Made by a program: the position numbers and the translations under genes
Assembly (NCBI GenBank): GCA_026708085.1
Contig: JAPOVP010000010.1
Span: 1 to 64,000, forward strand
Direction: 5' to 3'
Source of the DNA: Caldilineaceae bacterium
Lineage (GTDB): Bacteria; Chloroflexota; Anaerolineae; Caldilineales; Caldilineaceae
DNA: 64,000 nt
Shown: piece after piece, positions 45,479 through 54,255 of the stretch
How the letters are laid out: each line of letters begins with the position of its first letter
Numbering within the stretch: the stretch's first letter is position 1
The notes under the pieces: generated by a model
What the model saw: the letters and a program-made list of their open reading frames with translations, nothing else
What the model was told of the DNA's origin: nothing
Database searches by the model: none

Positions 45479-46945
45479 CTACCCGCAATCCCAGCCGTTC
45501 TTCTCAATCGCCTCATCGGCGTACTCGAGCAGCAACTCATTGATCTGCTCTGCGGCCTGCTCCTGCGAAACGACGTCCAGCTTGAAGTCGGTCCAGATGG
45601 CGTCGATCTTCTCCCGCTGCTCGGTACCGATCTTGTCAGGATATGTGACCATACCGGCCTCACCCAACCCCTCGGTGATCGCGCGCAACGGTTCTCGCAG
45701 ATCGGGATTCACGTCAACGCCCTTGATGTTGGGCAGGAAGGTGCCCGTCTCCGCGATCATGCGCCCGGCGTTCTGCGGAGCAGTCACGTAGCGCAGGAAG
45801 TCCACGGCCAGCGGCACGATTCCATCCCGCTCCGTCTTGGTTGCCATCGCCCACTGGGCTGCGGTGGCGCCCCCAATCGGCGGGGCTGCCTCGCCAATCG
45901 CGAAGGGCGAATCCGCCTCGGTGATGGTAGGTGCGTAGAATGTGCTCCACTCGAAATCGACCAGAGGGTCGGCCTTGAGGTAGCCGAAGCGCCAGCTGCC
46001 GTCTTCATATACGGCCACATCTTTTTGGAGGAACTTGCGGTTGAAGTCCGCGCCCTCGGCCGCCCAGTCCGGCGCCAGAAAAGGGATCAACTGCTTAACC
46101 AGTCGGAACCACTCGCCATATTCGGGATCTGTGGCGGTGTAGAGCCCGTTCTTCATGGCGCAGCCGACCTCCTCCAACGATGCGACGCCGCCGTCAGCGT
46201 TGATTATGTCATCCTTCTTGGCGTAGAGCATCGCCCCGATCTGGGACTGATACCATCTCAAGGCGGCGTTAGGAATGATCGTATCCTGCAGCGCCTCCTG
46301 AACTTCGATCCACTCACCGTAGGTGCTCGGACCTGATACGCCAACCTCGTCGAAAACGTTCTGGTTAAAGAAGAAGAACGTCGTCACAAGGTCGATCGGC
46401 ACGACATAGTGCTTGCCGTCCGGGCCGCGCTTGGCCTCCGTGGGAATTTCGTAGAACTGGTCCAACCAGCGCTCGCTGCCCGGTTCGCCCGCGCCCACGT
46501 AAGGATTGGGCTGCTCGAAGAACGGATCCAGCGGAATCCACCAGTTCTTGTCTATCTCATCCTGCACCCAGAAAGAGTGCGTCCATACGATGTGAGGAAT
46601 CGTGCCGCCCGCCTGCTGCGTTACGATCCACTCATGGCTGGCCAGGTTGTCCGGCTTCCTGATAATCTCGACCGTGGCCCCGGGATGATCCGCCATGTAC
46701 TCATCGGAGATCACCTGGATCATGTTGTGCGGAAGGGGATTGTTGGGGCCCTGCTCCATGCTCTCCGTGGGTGTATAGTGCTGCACCCAGATCTGCAGGT
46801 TGCCGGTCATGCCGTCTCCACCGTCCATCTCGCCGTCAGAATCCTGAGCAGCAGGCGCGGCGGGCGCAGCGCAGGCCGCCAGCGCGACACCGGCGCCGGC
46901 CATGCCCATCGACTGCAGGAATGATCGTCTGCTTAGCTTCTTCAT
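45479..46945 (-). CDS. CUT1-type sugar-binding lipoprotein, Tat-type signal
   Basis: 488 residues, family-1 extracellular solute-binding protein. The N-terminus has a perfect twin-arginine motif (SRRSFLQS, Arg6-Arg7) followed by the lipobox LAAC with Cys25 and an Ala/Pro tether, so Tat export and lipidation are predicted. The body shows the usual two-lobe fold: FFFFNQNVFDEVGVSGP around the hinge and AAQWAMATKTERDGIVPLA in the C-lobe. AAAGGAG precedes the ATG. It is the first gene of the CUT1 importer set, and the hydrolase gene at 47125 lies 179 bases upstream. Confidence 0.93.
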   Translation of the reverse strand: MKKLSRRSFLQSMGMAGAGVALAACAAPAAPAAQDSDGEMDGGDGMTGNLQIWVQHYTPTESMEQGPNNPLPHNMIQVISDEYMADHPGATVEIIRKPDNLASHEWIVTQQAGGTIPHIVWTHSFWVQDEIDKNWWIPLDPFFEQPNPYVGAGEPGSERWLDQFYEIPTEAKRGPDGKHYVVPIDLVTTFFFFNQNVFDEVGVSGPSTYGEWIEVQEALQDTIIPNAALRWYQSQIGAMLYAKKDDIINADGGVASLEEVGCAMKNGLYTATDPEYGEWFRLVKQLIPFLAPDWAAEGADFNRKFLQKDVAVYEDGSWRFGYLKADPLVDFEWSTFYAPTITEADSPFAIGEAAPPIGGATAAQWAMATKTERDGIVPLAVDFLRYVTAPQNAGRMIAETGTFLPNIKGVDVNPDLREPLRAITEGLGEAGMVTYPDKIGTEQREKIDAIWTDFKLDVVSQEQAAEQINELLLEYADEAIEKNGWDCG

Positions 46946-47124
46946 GCTTTTCTCCTTTAAGTGAAGGTTAAAGTGAAATACAGACTTCAGCGTAGTGCGT
47001 AACCGTAGTACCGCTAGAACATGCCTTTCGAAATGGTCCCTTTAGGACAGGAATCACGGTGCCATCAAAGTCGTATCGTACCCGGCTCAGAAGAAAAATC
47101 CGGTCACCATGCAAAGCAAACTGT

Positions 47125-47847
47125 CTAATCCTCCACAATGGCAACTGCTCTCAGTGGAGCACCTGTCGTCCCCACCCACTTTACCGGCAGCATGGAAAGC
47201 GTGAAGCCGTGCGACTGCGGAATCTGCTCCAGGTTGCAGAGGTTCTCTACATGGTAGTACTCATGCTCGTACATGACCCGATGGGCTTCCCAGAACTGCT
47301 TGCGCTCAAACATCGCCCACACCGGCGGGTCGAACGTAACCGCGTCAATGCCCATCACCTTCACCCCGCGCTCAATCAGCCATAGCGTCGCTTCACGCGT
47401 CATGCCGCTGTGTTCGCTCAGGTACCTGTCCTCATCGTTGTAACTGCCCGCCCCCGTCCAGATCAGCACCAGGTCCAACGGCTTGATCTCGTAATCTATC
47501 CTGCGCACCGCCTCTTCCATGTCGGCTACGCTGATGCCGGCCCCGTTCTCCTTGTGTCGGAAGTCCAGAAGCACGCCGTCGCCGTAGCAGTATTCCAGCG
47601 GTATCCCCTCCGGTCCGGGCTTGCCTTCCACCAGATGTTTCAATGCATCAATGTGCGTCCCGACGTGGTCCCCGAGAATCGTCAGATAGTGGGCCGTCAG
47701 CGACGTTACGCCGTGCTCCGCAGCACCGACGCCTTCCGCAAAACCCTCCCAGTCCTCATACATCAACATCGTTGGGCGAGTCACCCGCGGGAAGACCACC
47801 ATGTCGTTATGAACGGGCATGCTCAAGTCAATGACTCTGCGCCCCAT
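47125..47847 (-). CDS. Cyclase / kynurenine formamidase-like hydrolase
   Basis: 240 residues of the cyclase family (PF04199 type). The metal-binding signature is clear in GDHVGTHIDALKH (HxGTHxDxxxH), and RVIDLSMPVHNDM is the conserved N-terminal strand. Members are metal-dependent amidases or hydrolases, including bacterial kynurenine formamidase and isatin hydrolase. No Trp-catabolism genes are nearby, so the substrate is left open. It is the most upstream gene of the minus-strand cluster. No strong Shine-Dalgarno is seen before the ATG. Confidence 0.87.
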   Translation of the reverse strand: MGRRVIDLSMPVHNDMVVFPRVTRPTMLMYEDWEGFAEGVGAAEHGVTSLTAHYLTILGDHVGTHIDALKHLVEGKPGPEGIPLEYCYGDGVLLDFRHKENGAGISVADMEEAVRRIDYEIKPLDLVLIWTGAGSYNDEDRYLSEHSGMTREATLWLIERGVKVMGIDAVTFDPPVWAMFERKQFWEAHRVMYEHEYYHVENLCNLEQIPQSHGFTLSMLPVKWVGTTGAPLRAVAIVED

Positions 47848-48088
47848 GCTGGATCTCCCTGCCTTGCCCGCCTGCCAGCGGCGCGCAACGCCCTTTGGCT
47901 TCTATCTGAAAGATTGATGAATTAAGTTGGCAACTACCTGATTAGAGGAGATGCTCGTCTTTGAGCAGTACACTTCGTTCGTTTGCAGGGGACCAAACGT
48001 AAGTTTGAAGAACTGTAGGTTCACGTTCCACAACAAGCGCAATTATATATATGATGATTACAGAATCCAAATCGGGAATCCACCACAG
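47848..48088. other. Non-coding spacer, nothing recognised
   Basis: An AT-richer stretch (including ATTATATATATGATGATTA near 48040) separates the minus-strand cluster from element copy C. It is a plausible promoter region for the cyclase gene, but no convincing hexamer pair was found. Confidence 0.4.
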
Positions 48089-48564
48089 GTGCATCCCAAA
48101 ACGAGGGCGTACTTTCAAAAACCTCTGGAAGCAACTTGGCCGCAACCAGTTTCCCTACCAAATTCCAGCAGTGAAAGCGCCGCCTCTGACCACTGGCTAC
48201 TGACTACTGCAGTTTTGGGCGGTCGGGCCTATTCGGCCCTCCCTTGTGCGGGGGCTCCGCCCCCGCAACGCCCCCGGTCCTACAACATGCCTCGCCGACC
48301 TGGTGTCTACATTCGGGACGGGTGCCTGCCCGAGAGGGGTTCGCCCCACTACGTTCCTTCAGCCCTGTCAGTTCCCTGTAGGGGCAGGCCTTGTGCCTGC
48401 CCTCGCACGCCAGTGCCGTCCTTCCCCACTTGCCTCCTCAAATGTCCTGTAGGGGCAGGCCTTGTGCCTGCCCTTTCCCTCCCCAAAACGTCGGTAAAAC
48501 AAACTCAGCAATCGTTGGCATCAATCTCCCGCCAGACTATTCCCACTCCAATTCTGTGGTGCAC
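48089..48564. repeat. Interspersed element, copy C (about 476 bp)
   Basis: It starts GTGCATCCCAAAACGAGGG and ends near GTGGTGCAC, a degraded version of the terminal inverted repeat of copy B. It contains the heptamer array (CTGACCACTGGCTACTGACT at 48186), GGGCGGTCGGGCCTATTCGG, the GCGGGGGC-TCC-GCCCCCGC hairpin, and CTACAACATGCCTCGCC. Two REP-like hairpins GTAGGGGCAGGCCTTGTGCC lie at about 48378 and 48441, where the other copies have one, which explains the extra length. Confidence 0.8.
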
Positions 48565-48680
48565 ACTGGCGGATCCCGAACCAATGCGGAAACCATCCCC
48601 TGCTTTATACTTGCTATATCTACGACAATGAAGAGTCACAGACCCATCTCTTGAATGAGTAACTCAGGAGCAACGCAAAA

Positions 48681-48923
48681 ATGGAAACTAGCGTGCAGAA
48701 GTGGGGCAACGATCTGGCCCTGCGCATCCCAAAATCCCTTGCCAATCAGCTTGGTCTCGAACTCAATTCGCTTGTCAGAATGTCACTGCGGGGGGACGCT
48801 TTGGCCATCGCACCCGTTTCACCTCCCCGTCTGAATTTGGACGATATATTGGACCAGGTTACCGCGCGAAATCTGCATGGCGAAGTGGACACCGGGCCTG
48901 CCGCTGGCCGTGAGGCGTGGTAA
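48681..48923 (+). CDS. mazE: MazE/AbrB-type antitoxin
   Basis: 80 residues. The N-terminal swapped-hairpin DNA-binding domain is obvious: VQKWGNDLALRIPKSLANQL, then LELNSLVRMSLRGDALAIAP. The C-terminal tail (ILDQVTARNLHGEVDTG, ending GREAW) is the part that normally wraps the MazF toxin. CAGGAG lies 10 bases before the ATG. No intact mazF follows. The bases after and overlapping the stop codon look like a decayed mazF (next entry), so the antitoxin is now an orphan. Confidence 0.88.
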   Translation: METSVQKWGNDLALRIPKSLANQLGLELNSLVRMSLRGDALAIAPVSPPRLNLDDILDQVTARNLHGEVDTGPAAGREAW

Positions 48924-49005
48924 CCTCGTCCGAGGTCATCCACCGCCGCAGCCGCGCCACCCGAATCTGACTTCAATTGCGCCGACGCGACACGGACAGG
49001 CGCCC
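48917..49005 (+). pseudogene. Probable mazF remnant
   Basis: A GTG overlapping the mazE stop (GTGGTAACC) is placed as in many mazEF pairs and opens M-V-T-S, but stops after 17 codons. Across shifted frames the DNA still spells pieces of the MazF hallmark: I-(stop for W)-L-Q in one frame, then A-P-T-R-H-G-Q-A in the next, then R-R-P-V. The family text is like IWLxFxPTRGHEQAGRRPVL. This implies small deletions and a Trp-to-stop change. Nothing of the rest of MazF is visible before the convergent gene ending at 49072. Confidence 0.5.
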
Positions 49006-49071
49006 TGTTTGCGAGATCTTGGAAAGAGAGAAGGTTGTAAGGACAGCATCGTGGAGTATTGTGGTGGGATT

Positions 49072-49629
49072 CTACGAAGCCTTTCCGTCACACTCCTGAC
49101 AGATCTGGGCAAGACGCATTGATCCGCCGCTGCCGTTGAGTTCCGTATCGTAATCGCTCCGCACCCGCCGCCCATTCTCACCGCAAAAGTCACATCGGCC
49201 GTACTCCCGAAAAAGCGTGTACGCCGCCCGCTGCGCCTCCTGCCGGCTGTGCTCCGACAGCGCCGGCGTCGCAAACCGCTCTACGAATCGCCGCACCTGG
49301 CTGTCTGTCTCCCTGGCAACCGCCCGCTCGAAGATCGGCATCAGCGCCGGGTCGTCCGGGCAGCCGCCGTCCTCCAATGTATGCCAGGCCGCCCGCCGCA
49401 CCCGTACATCCGCATCCTGCATCAGCCGGTACAGCGCCTCCCACGCCGCCTCAACCCGCTTGCGCACGTGGCATGGACAGAGGTTTTCGGCCGCATGCAG
49501 CCGTTCGCCAGGGTCCCCGCTGTAGGCCATCTCAATCAGCCTCTGGACCTCCTCGCCCCGCACCCTGTGTTCCCCGCCCCTGAAAGCCGCCTTCTGATGT
49601 CGGTTCAGCCCCTTGCGTCTGCGTGCCAT
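49072..49629 (-). CDS. HEAT-repeat-like protein with C-terminal zinc ribbon
   Basis: 185 residues. Helical pairs resembling HEAT repeats run from about residue 25 to 115 (LIEMAYSGDPGERLHAAENL, VRVRRAAWHTLED, SQVRRFVERF). The C-terminal quarter has two Cys pairs, CDFCGEN and CQEC, separated by about 27 residues, consistent with a zinc ribbon. The function is unknown; scaffolding or nucleic-acid contact is possible. Its ATG touches the stop codon of the upstream gene (TAGATG), so translation is coupled to the LOG-family gene. Confidence 0.72.
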   Translation of the reverse strand: MARRRKGLNRHQKAAFRGGEHRVRGEEVQRLIEMAYSGDPGERLHAAENLCPCHVRKRVEAAWEALYRLMQDADVRVRRAAWHTLEDGGCPDDPALMPIFERAVARETDSQVRRFVERFATPALSEHSRQEAQRAAYTLFREYGRCDFCGENGRRVRSDYDTELNGSGGSMRLAQICQECDGKAS

Positions 49630-50388
49630 CTATCTGTTCACCTCCAGAGCCAGCCGTGTCGCCGCCCGCGCCGCCTCCGCCGACTTCTCGCACCAACTGG
49701 CCTGCTTCGAAAGCCCCTGCAAAATCAGTTCGTGGACCTCTTCCGGTGAATCCGCCAGCCGCATCAGTTCGAGATCAGGGGCGGAGATATTCCCGGCCGC
49801 CAGCATCGTGCCGCGTAGCCAGTCCAGCAACCCCCGCCAGTACTCGGAGTCGTAGAGCACCACCGGGAACTGCCTGATCTTGCCGGTCTGGATCAGCGTC
49901 AACGCTTCAAACAGCTCATCCAGCGTGCCGAACCCGCCGGGAAAGATGACAAACCCCTGCGAGTACTTGACGAAGTTCAACTTGCGCACAAAGAAGTAGC
50001 GGAACTCGATCCCTATATCGACGTATTCATTCACCCCCTGCTCGAAAGGCAGTTCGATGCCCAATCCGACCGAGGCGCCCTCCTCCGGCTGCGCCCCCCG
50101 GTTGCCGGCCTCCATTATCCCCGGCCCGCCGCCAGTGATAACCGCAAGCCCGGACTCCGCCAACAAACGCGCCGTCTCCACAGCCGCAATGTAGGTGGGA
50201 TCGTCCGGCCGCGTGCGCGCCGAGCCAAAAATCGAGATCGCGGCGCCCAACCCTGCCAGCGTGTCAAAACCCTCGACGAACTCCCCCATAATCCGAAACA
50301 CGCGCCAAGGGTCGCTGTCAGTAAACGTTTCCCCCTCCGCAACCGGTGATTCGAGAATACATTCGTCCTGAGTCCGCCTTTGCTTCAT
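49630..50388 (-). CDS. LOG-family (TIGR00730-type) Rossmann-fold protein
   Basis: 252 residues. The nucleotide-binding and catalytic motifs are exact: ISIFGSARTRPDDP, VITGGGPGIMEAGNRGA, and FPGGFGTLDELFEALTLIQ (the PGGxGTxxE motif). Characterised relatives are cytokinin-type nucleoside monophosphate phosphoribohydrolases or AMP/PPGPP-related hydrolases; the long N-terminal part matches the bacterial type II group. GGAG precedes the ATG. It forms a two-gene unit with the HEAT/zinc protein (TAGATG junction). Confidence 0.9.
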   Translation of the reverse strand: MKQRRTQDECILESPVAEGETFTDSDPWRVFRIMGEFVEGFDTLAGLGAAISIFGSARTRPDDPTYIAAVETARLLAESGLAVITGGGPGIMEAGNRGAQPEEGASVGLGIELPFEQGVNEYVDIGIEFRYFFVRKLNFVKYSQGFVIFPGGFGTLDELFEALTLIQTGKIRQFPVVLYDSEYWRGLLDWLRGTMLAAGNISAPDLELMRLADSPEEVHELILQGLSKQASWCEKSAEAARAATRLALEVNR

Positions 50389-50405
50389 TCAAAGTTCTCC
50401 AGACT

Positions 50406-51569
50406 TCAAGCTGTCGCTGGCATTCGGTAAAGGGTAACCACAAATTCAGCGCCGCGCTCTTCCAGCTCCGGCTACGGTAGCCCCCTCTCCGCCGCCAAGC
50501 GAAAGATGCGCACGATTCCCGTTCCCAACCGAGTCATCAACCCCAAATTCGACAACAGTGAGAGGATGAAGGGGTTGCGCTCCACATGAATGCCCGCACG
50601 GACATTTTCTACCGTAACACCGTTTGGCAACTGGCCGGGACTGTGAATCTCCAGCCGGTCATCAAAGAGCATAACGCGTACCGGGGCCGAAATAGAGTAA
50701 TCCCGATGGACGAGGGCATTCGTCACCGACTCTCGCAGCATTTCCGGCGGTAACTCTGGTTGCACTTCCGGTTCGAATCCGCGGATGACGCCCGCGTCAC
50801 GCAAGTGTAGCCGCAACAAACTCTCCATCTGTTCCAACTGTTGCGGCAGCCTTCCTTCCACAGTTTTTCGGTCAAGTATAGTTTCTCCCGCTACGACGCC
50901 CTCAAAGCAAGCGAATTCAATCCGTGCCGTCGGCAGCATGCGCTGCGGTTGGCGGCCGAACAGCAGCGCCCCCGCGACCGTGAGCTCCTCTCCAGCCATG
51001 CACTTCAAGTTGCGCAACAAGCGCGCCAACTCTTCGTCTGGCCGGTCCGTATTCTCACTTACTCCATAGGCCGCAGCCAGGAATGTGCCAAAAACCGGCA
51101 AATCCACGTCCGCCAGCCCAGCTCCAGAGAGGACTGATTCGTCGAAAAAGAATGAACGAACGGCCATATACATACGGCGAATCTCTTCCCGTGAGGCCAA
51201 TCGCTTGCCCGAATTCTGACGAACATAACACTGGCCACGCTGTGTATAGTACGGTCGGTCAAGCCCGCGAGAAAGCGTGATCTTCAGAAGCCGCGTTACG
51301 CCAATTTCAACCTGTTCAATAAAGGCCGTGGCGCGAGGAGTAATGTTATTCGCCAGTATCTGGTCTACGCGCTGGCGCGCGCCATCGACATCGGTCACGC
51401 CCAGAATTGAGCCGTCGTCTTCAATGCCCAACCACAACACGCCGCCCTCCGTATTCAGGAAGGAGATAAGCGCCGTATCCAGACACTCAGGGCGCGCCGC
51501 GGCCGACTTGAATTCGGCGTACATTGTCTCGCCGCCCTGAACCACTTGAGCAATCTCATCTGCAGTCAC
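50406..51569 (-). pseudogene. AlbA_2/Schlafen-type ATP-binding protein gene interrupted by an amber codon
   Basis: The first part (51569-50472, 365 residues) has the AlbA_2 domain at the N-terminus (ETMYAEFKSAA, FLNTEGGVLWLGIEDDGSI) and a histidine-kinase-like ATPase fold later (MLRESVTNALVHRDYS, RLEIHSPGQLPNGV, LGTGIVRIFRLAAERGLP). It then meets TAG at 50472-50474. Reading on in frame gives PELEERGAEFVVTLYR and a TGA at 50406. That is the normal family ending (GLPEPEFEExGxxFxVTLxR), so one base change (GAG to TAG) explains the stop. Such proteins are regulators or defence-associated factors. The start is GTG, 9 bases after the upstream sulfatase gene. Confidence 0.75.
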
Positions 51570-51578
51570 CAGATACTC

Positions 51579-52946
51579 TCAGTACCCCGCATTCACATAC
51601 CCCTCCTGCGCGCCGGGCCCGAACCCCAACGCAAACCGCCTTTCCCGAAACTCCTCCAGCACACCGGCATACCGGGCATCGTCAATGAAATTCTGCCGCT
51701 CGGACGGATCCCGTTCCAGATCGAACAGTACCTCCGGCATCTCCTCACCATAGTACTGGTACTTCAAGTCATCCCACTTGATCATTAGATTGCGCGCCCC
51801 AAACTGGCTGACGCTCTCATTGCGCCAATCTCCTCCATCGCCGCGCAGCAGAGGCGCCAGACTGCGGCTGTCCAGCCCCTCCGGTATCGGGATCTCGCAC
51901 AGCTCGCACAGTGTGGCGAACAGGTCGCACAGATTGACGTTTTCATCGACAATCCTGCCCCCGCCAAACGACTTGGGCCAGCGTATGATCAGCGGCACGC
52001 GCGCACTGGCCTCGAAGAACTTCTGCTTTTCCCAGATACCGTGCTCCCCCAACATCTCGCCGTGATCGCTGGTGTAGACGATGATCCAGTCGTCAAGATC
52101 CTGGCCCACGTGCTCCAATGCGCGCAACAGTGACCCGTACATCTCGTCGATCCTCTCGATCATGCCGTAGTACCCGGCAACGGCGCGCCGCAACTCCCGC
52201 GGCGAGGCATCGACGCCCGGCCGCACCTGCTTCTGGCTCAGAAATGGATGGTCGAATACCGGTTCATCAAGAAGCGGCTCCACCCGGTTCAGGTAGTATG
52301 TGAACTTCTCTTCACTCGTGAAGTACGGGTAGTGAGGTTGATTCAGACTGACCTTCAGCAGCAGCGGACGTTCCGGCTGCTGCCGGTCATAGTACGGATC
52401 GGTGAAGTACTGCTCAATTAAGTCAAGCGCGCCGGTCAACGCATACTCGTCCTGGACGATGTGGGGCGAATGACCCACACCCGCCCGCAGCACCTCCTTC
52501 GTGTCGCTCCATTTCACCGACGACAGCCCCCTCGTGTACCGGGCAAACGCGTCCTCGTCCCGGTCCGCGACAAAATGCGGGCCCACCTGCATCGCCGACC
52601 CGATCCGCTGGCTCCACCCCTGCATCTGGTCCGTCCCAGTGTGGTGCAGCTTGCCCGCCGCCGCCGTATGATACGCGTACTGGCTGAAGCGCCGCGCAAA
52701 AGTCATATGCCCCACCGGCAAATCCTGGGCAAAGACTTCGCAGCCGCACGTGCGCGGCAGCTGACCCGACATCATCGCCTGTCGCCCCGGTATACAGATC
52801 GGCGAAGCCGCGTAAGCGTTTCTGAACACCACGCCCGTCTCCGCTAGACTGTCCAGCGTGGGCGTACGCACGACCTGATCGCCCTCGTAGCCGGTAATGT
52901 CGGCGCGGTGCTCGTCGCTCATCAGAAAAAGAATATTTGGTGGCAT
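51579..52946 (-). CDS. Sulfatase (formylglycine type), second copy
   Basis: 455 residues. The activation motif is CIPGR with Cys51, followed by QAMMSGQLPRTCG. Metal ligands lie in LFLMSDEHRAD (Asp11) and VYTSDHGEMLGEHGIWEKQ. It is clearly a different subfamily from the sulfatase at 29911. No signal peptide is visible, so it probably acts inside the cell. AAAGGT precedes the ATG. It lies just upstream of the interrupted AlbA_2-type gene with almost no spacer, so the two were probably co-transcribed. Confidence 0.91.
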   Translation of the reverse strand: MPPNILFLMSDEHRADITGYEGDQVVRTPTLDSLAETGVVFRNAYAASPICIPGRQAMMSGQLPRTCGCEVFAQDLPVGHMTFARRFSQYAYHTAAAGKLHHTGTDQMQGWSQRIGSAMQVGPHFVADRDEDAFARYTRGLSSVKWSDTKEVLRAGVGHSPHIVQDEYALTGALDLIEQYFTDPYYDRQQPERPLLLKVSLNQPHYPYFTSEEKFTYYLNRVEPLLDEPVFDHPFLSQKQVRPGVDASPRELRRAVAGYYGMIERIDEMYGSLLRALEHVGQDLDDWIIVYTSDHGEMLGEHGIWEKQKFFEASARVPLIIRWPKSFGGGRIVDENVNLCDLFATLCELCEIPIPEGLDSRSLAPLLRGDGGDWRNESVSQFGARNLMIKWDDLKYQYYGEEMPEVLFDLERDPSERQNFIDDARYAGVLEEFRERRFALGFGPGAQEGYVNAGY

Positions 52947-53198
52947 AGTTGATACCTTTGCGAGAAGAAAATATGGATGGCAGCATGCTGCCCGCGCGCC
53001 TGCTCATGCACCGGATCGGAATATGTGCTGTTACTACTGCTCAGAACCTTCTTGCGGAGCTGTCTCCCCCATCAGCGCCAACAAAGGGAACCATCAGAGT
53101 CTGGTTCAGGCAACCCTGACATATGCCCCCGCGTTTCTGCCGGGCCGGTGGGGAACTGTTATTTCCTTGAACCGGGGATATGCAAGTTCAAACTGCGT

Positions 53199-54164
53199 TC
53201 AGGACTTTCGTTGCCGCAGGCGGGCCAATTCGGCCTCCAACTCCTGCACGCGCTTAGCCGCCTGCCGGTGAGCCTCCTCTCCCGCATCCGCACGCTGGGC
53301 TTCGGCGTCCGCACGTTGCGACTCTGCCTCGGCCAGCGACTCTGCCTCTTCCGCCCTGTTGACCGCGACCTGATAAGTCGGAATGACAAACCCCGAATAC
53401 ACCTCGTCTAATGCTAACTCTTCCAGGCGCGGCTGCCGCCAAAGATCCGAATGCCGGAACTGCAAGCCGGGCAGAATCTCCGAGCGGATGACGTCCTGGT
53501 CATCAGGCGCAATCTCCTCGAAACTGTCCTCCAACGTGAGACGGTAGAAGTGCATGTGCTCGCCGCTGGGATCGAGAATGTAGTACTCCTTCACACCGCC
53601 CAAGGCGTAGTCAGTTTTCTTCTCCTCCGTATCCCGCAACACCTCAGCAAGAGTGGAATCGGAAACCGCTTCTACAATGAGATCGCACACGCCCCCAAAG
53701 TGACGGTGGTCGGTATCTCTCCACGGCGTCGGATTGCTCCTCAGGATCACGCCAATATCCGGCTTTCGTACCTGCACTCGTTCACCCGAAGGTTCTTCAG
53801 CATCCTCCATTGTCAGGACAATACCGGTTTCCAGATTGATGAGATTCGCGACATCGTGCGTACTCAAATACCGGCGCAAAAGGTCCAGAAACCAATTGTA
53901 AAGTTCAAGCTGCTGCGGGTTGGGCAACGGTTTGGCCTCCAGTCTGCCGTTATTCCATTCATAGCTGACGTCCATGTCTGGATAAGGGTTCTCATACCAC
54001 TTGACCCAATACTCTTCTAAGCTGACATAGCGCCCTTCATCCGGAGCCCAGGGATTCAACTGCCTGTCGGGGGGCGCAGCAGCTTCCTCAGTGGTGGAAC
54101 CGTTCGATTGCAATGAGTCGACCCGCATTTGAGGCGCGTCTGACGCCAGTTTTGCGCGTTCCAT
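53199..54164 (-). CDS. Uma2-family (DUF820) restriction-endonuclease-fold protein with coiled coil
   Basis: 321 residues. The PD-(D/E)xK core is seen as VQVRKPDIGVIL (Asp), DLIVEAVSDST (Glu) and EEKKTDYALGGVKEYYILDP (Lys and the typical GVKEYW-like text). The C-terminal 65 residues are an Ala/Glu/Arg-rich heptad region (RADAEAQRADAGEE, VQELEAELARLRQ) typical of Uma2 proteins in cyanobacteria and Chloroflexota. The role is unproven, with transposon-derived nuclease ancestry suspected. GC content is lower than that of the neighbours. GGAGGAGAG precedes the ATG. Confidence 0.88.
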   Translation of the reverse strand: MERAKLASDAPQMRVDSLQSNGSTTEEAAAPPDRQLNPWAPDEGRYVSLEEYWVKWYENPYPDMDVSYEWNNGRLEAKPLPNPQQLELYNWFLDLLRRYLSTHDVANLINLETGIVLTMEDAEEPSGERVQVRKPDIGVILRSNPTPWRDTDHRHFGGVCDLIVEAVSDSTLAEVLRDTEEKKTDYALGGVKEYYILDPSGEHMHFYRLTLEDSFEEIAPDDQDVIRSEILPGLQFRHSDLWRQPRLEELALDEVYSGFVIPTYQVAVNRAEEAESLAEAESQRADAEAQRADAGEEAHRQAAKRVQELEAELARLRQRKS

Positions 54165-54255
54165 GGTCTCTCCTCCGCCTATGCAAATCCTCTCCCAAGC
54201 GGTACAACTGTTCTGAAAGGGATTCTATCACGAGTCCCCGACCGAACCCAACGGT

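Noticed and set aside
48877..49122. 81-codon plus-strand frame after mazE as a new toxin gene
   Set aside because: It starts inside mazE in another frame and reads through the mazF remnant. Its product has no toxin-like fold and overlaps the end of the HEAT/zinc gene.
49217..49749. Plus-strand frames opposite the HEAT/zinc and LOG genes
   Set aside because: They are shadows of two clear minus-strand genes joined by a TAGATG junction.
50770..50782. GGTTCGAATCCGC, resembling a tRNA T-arm
   Set aside because: It lies inside the AlbA_2-type gene, and no acceptor stem, anticodon arm or tRNA-length fold surrounds it.
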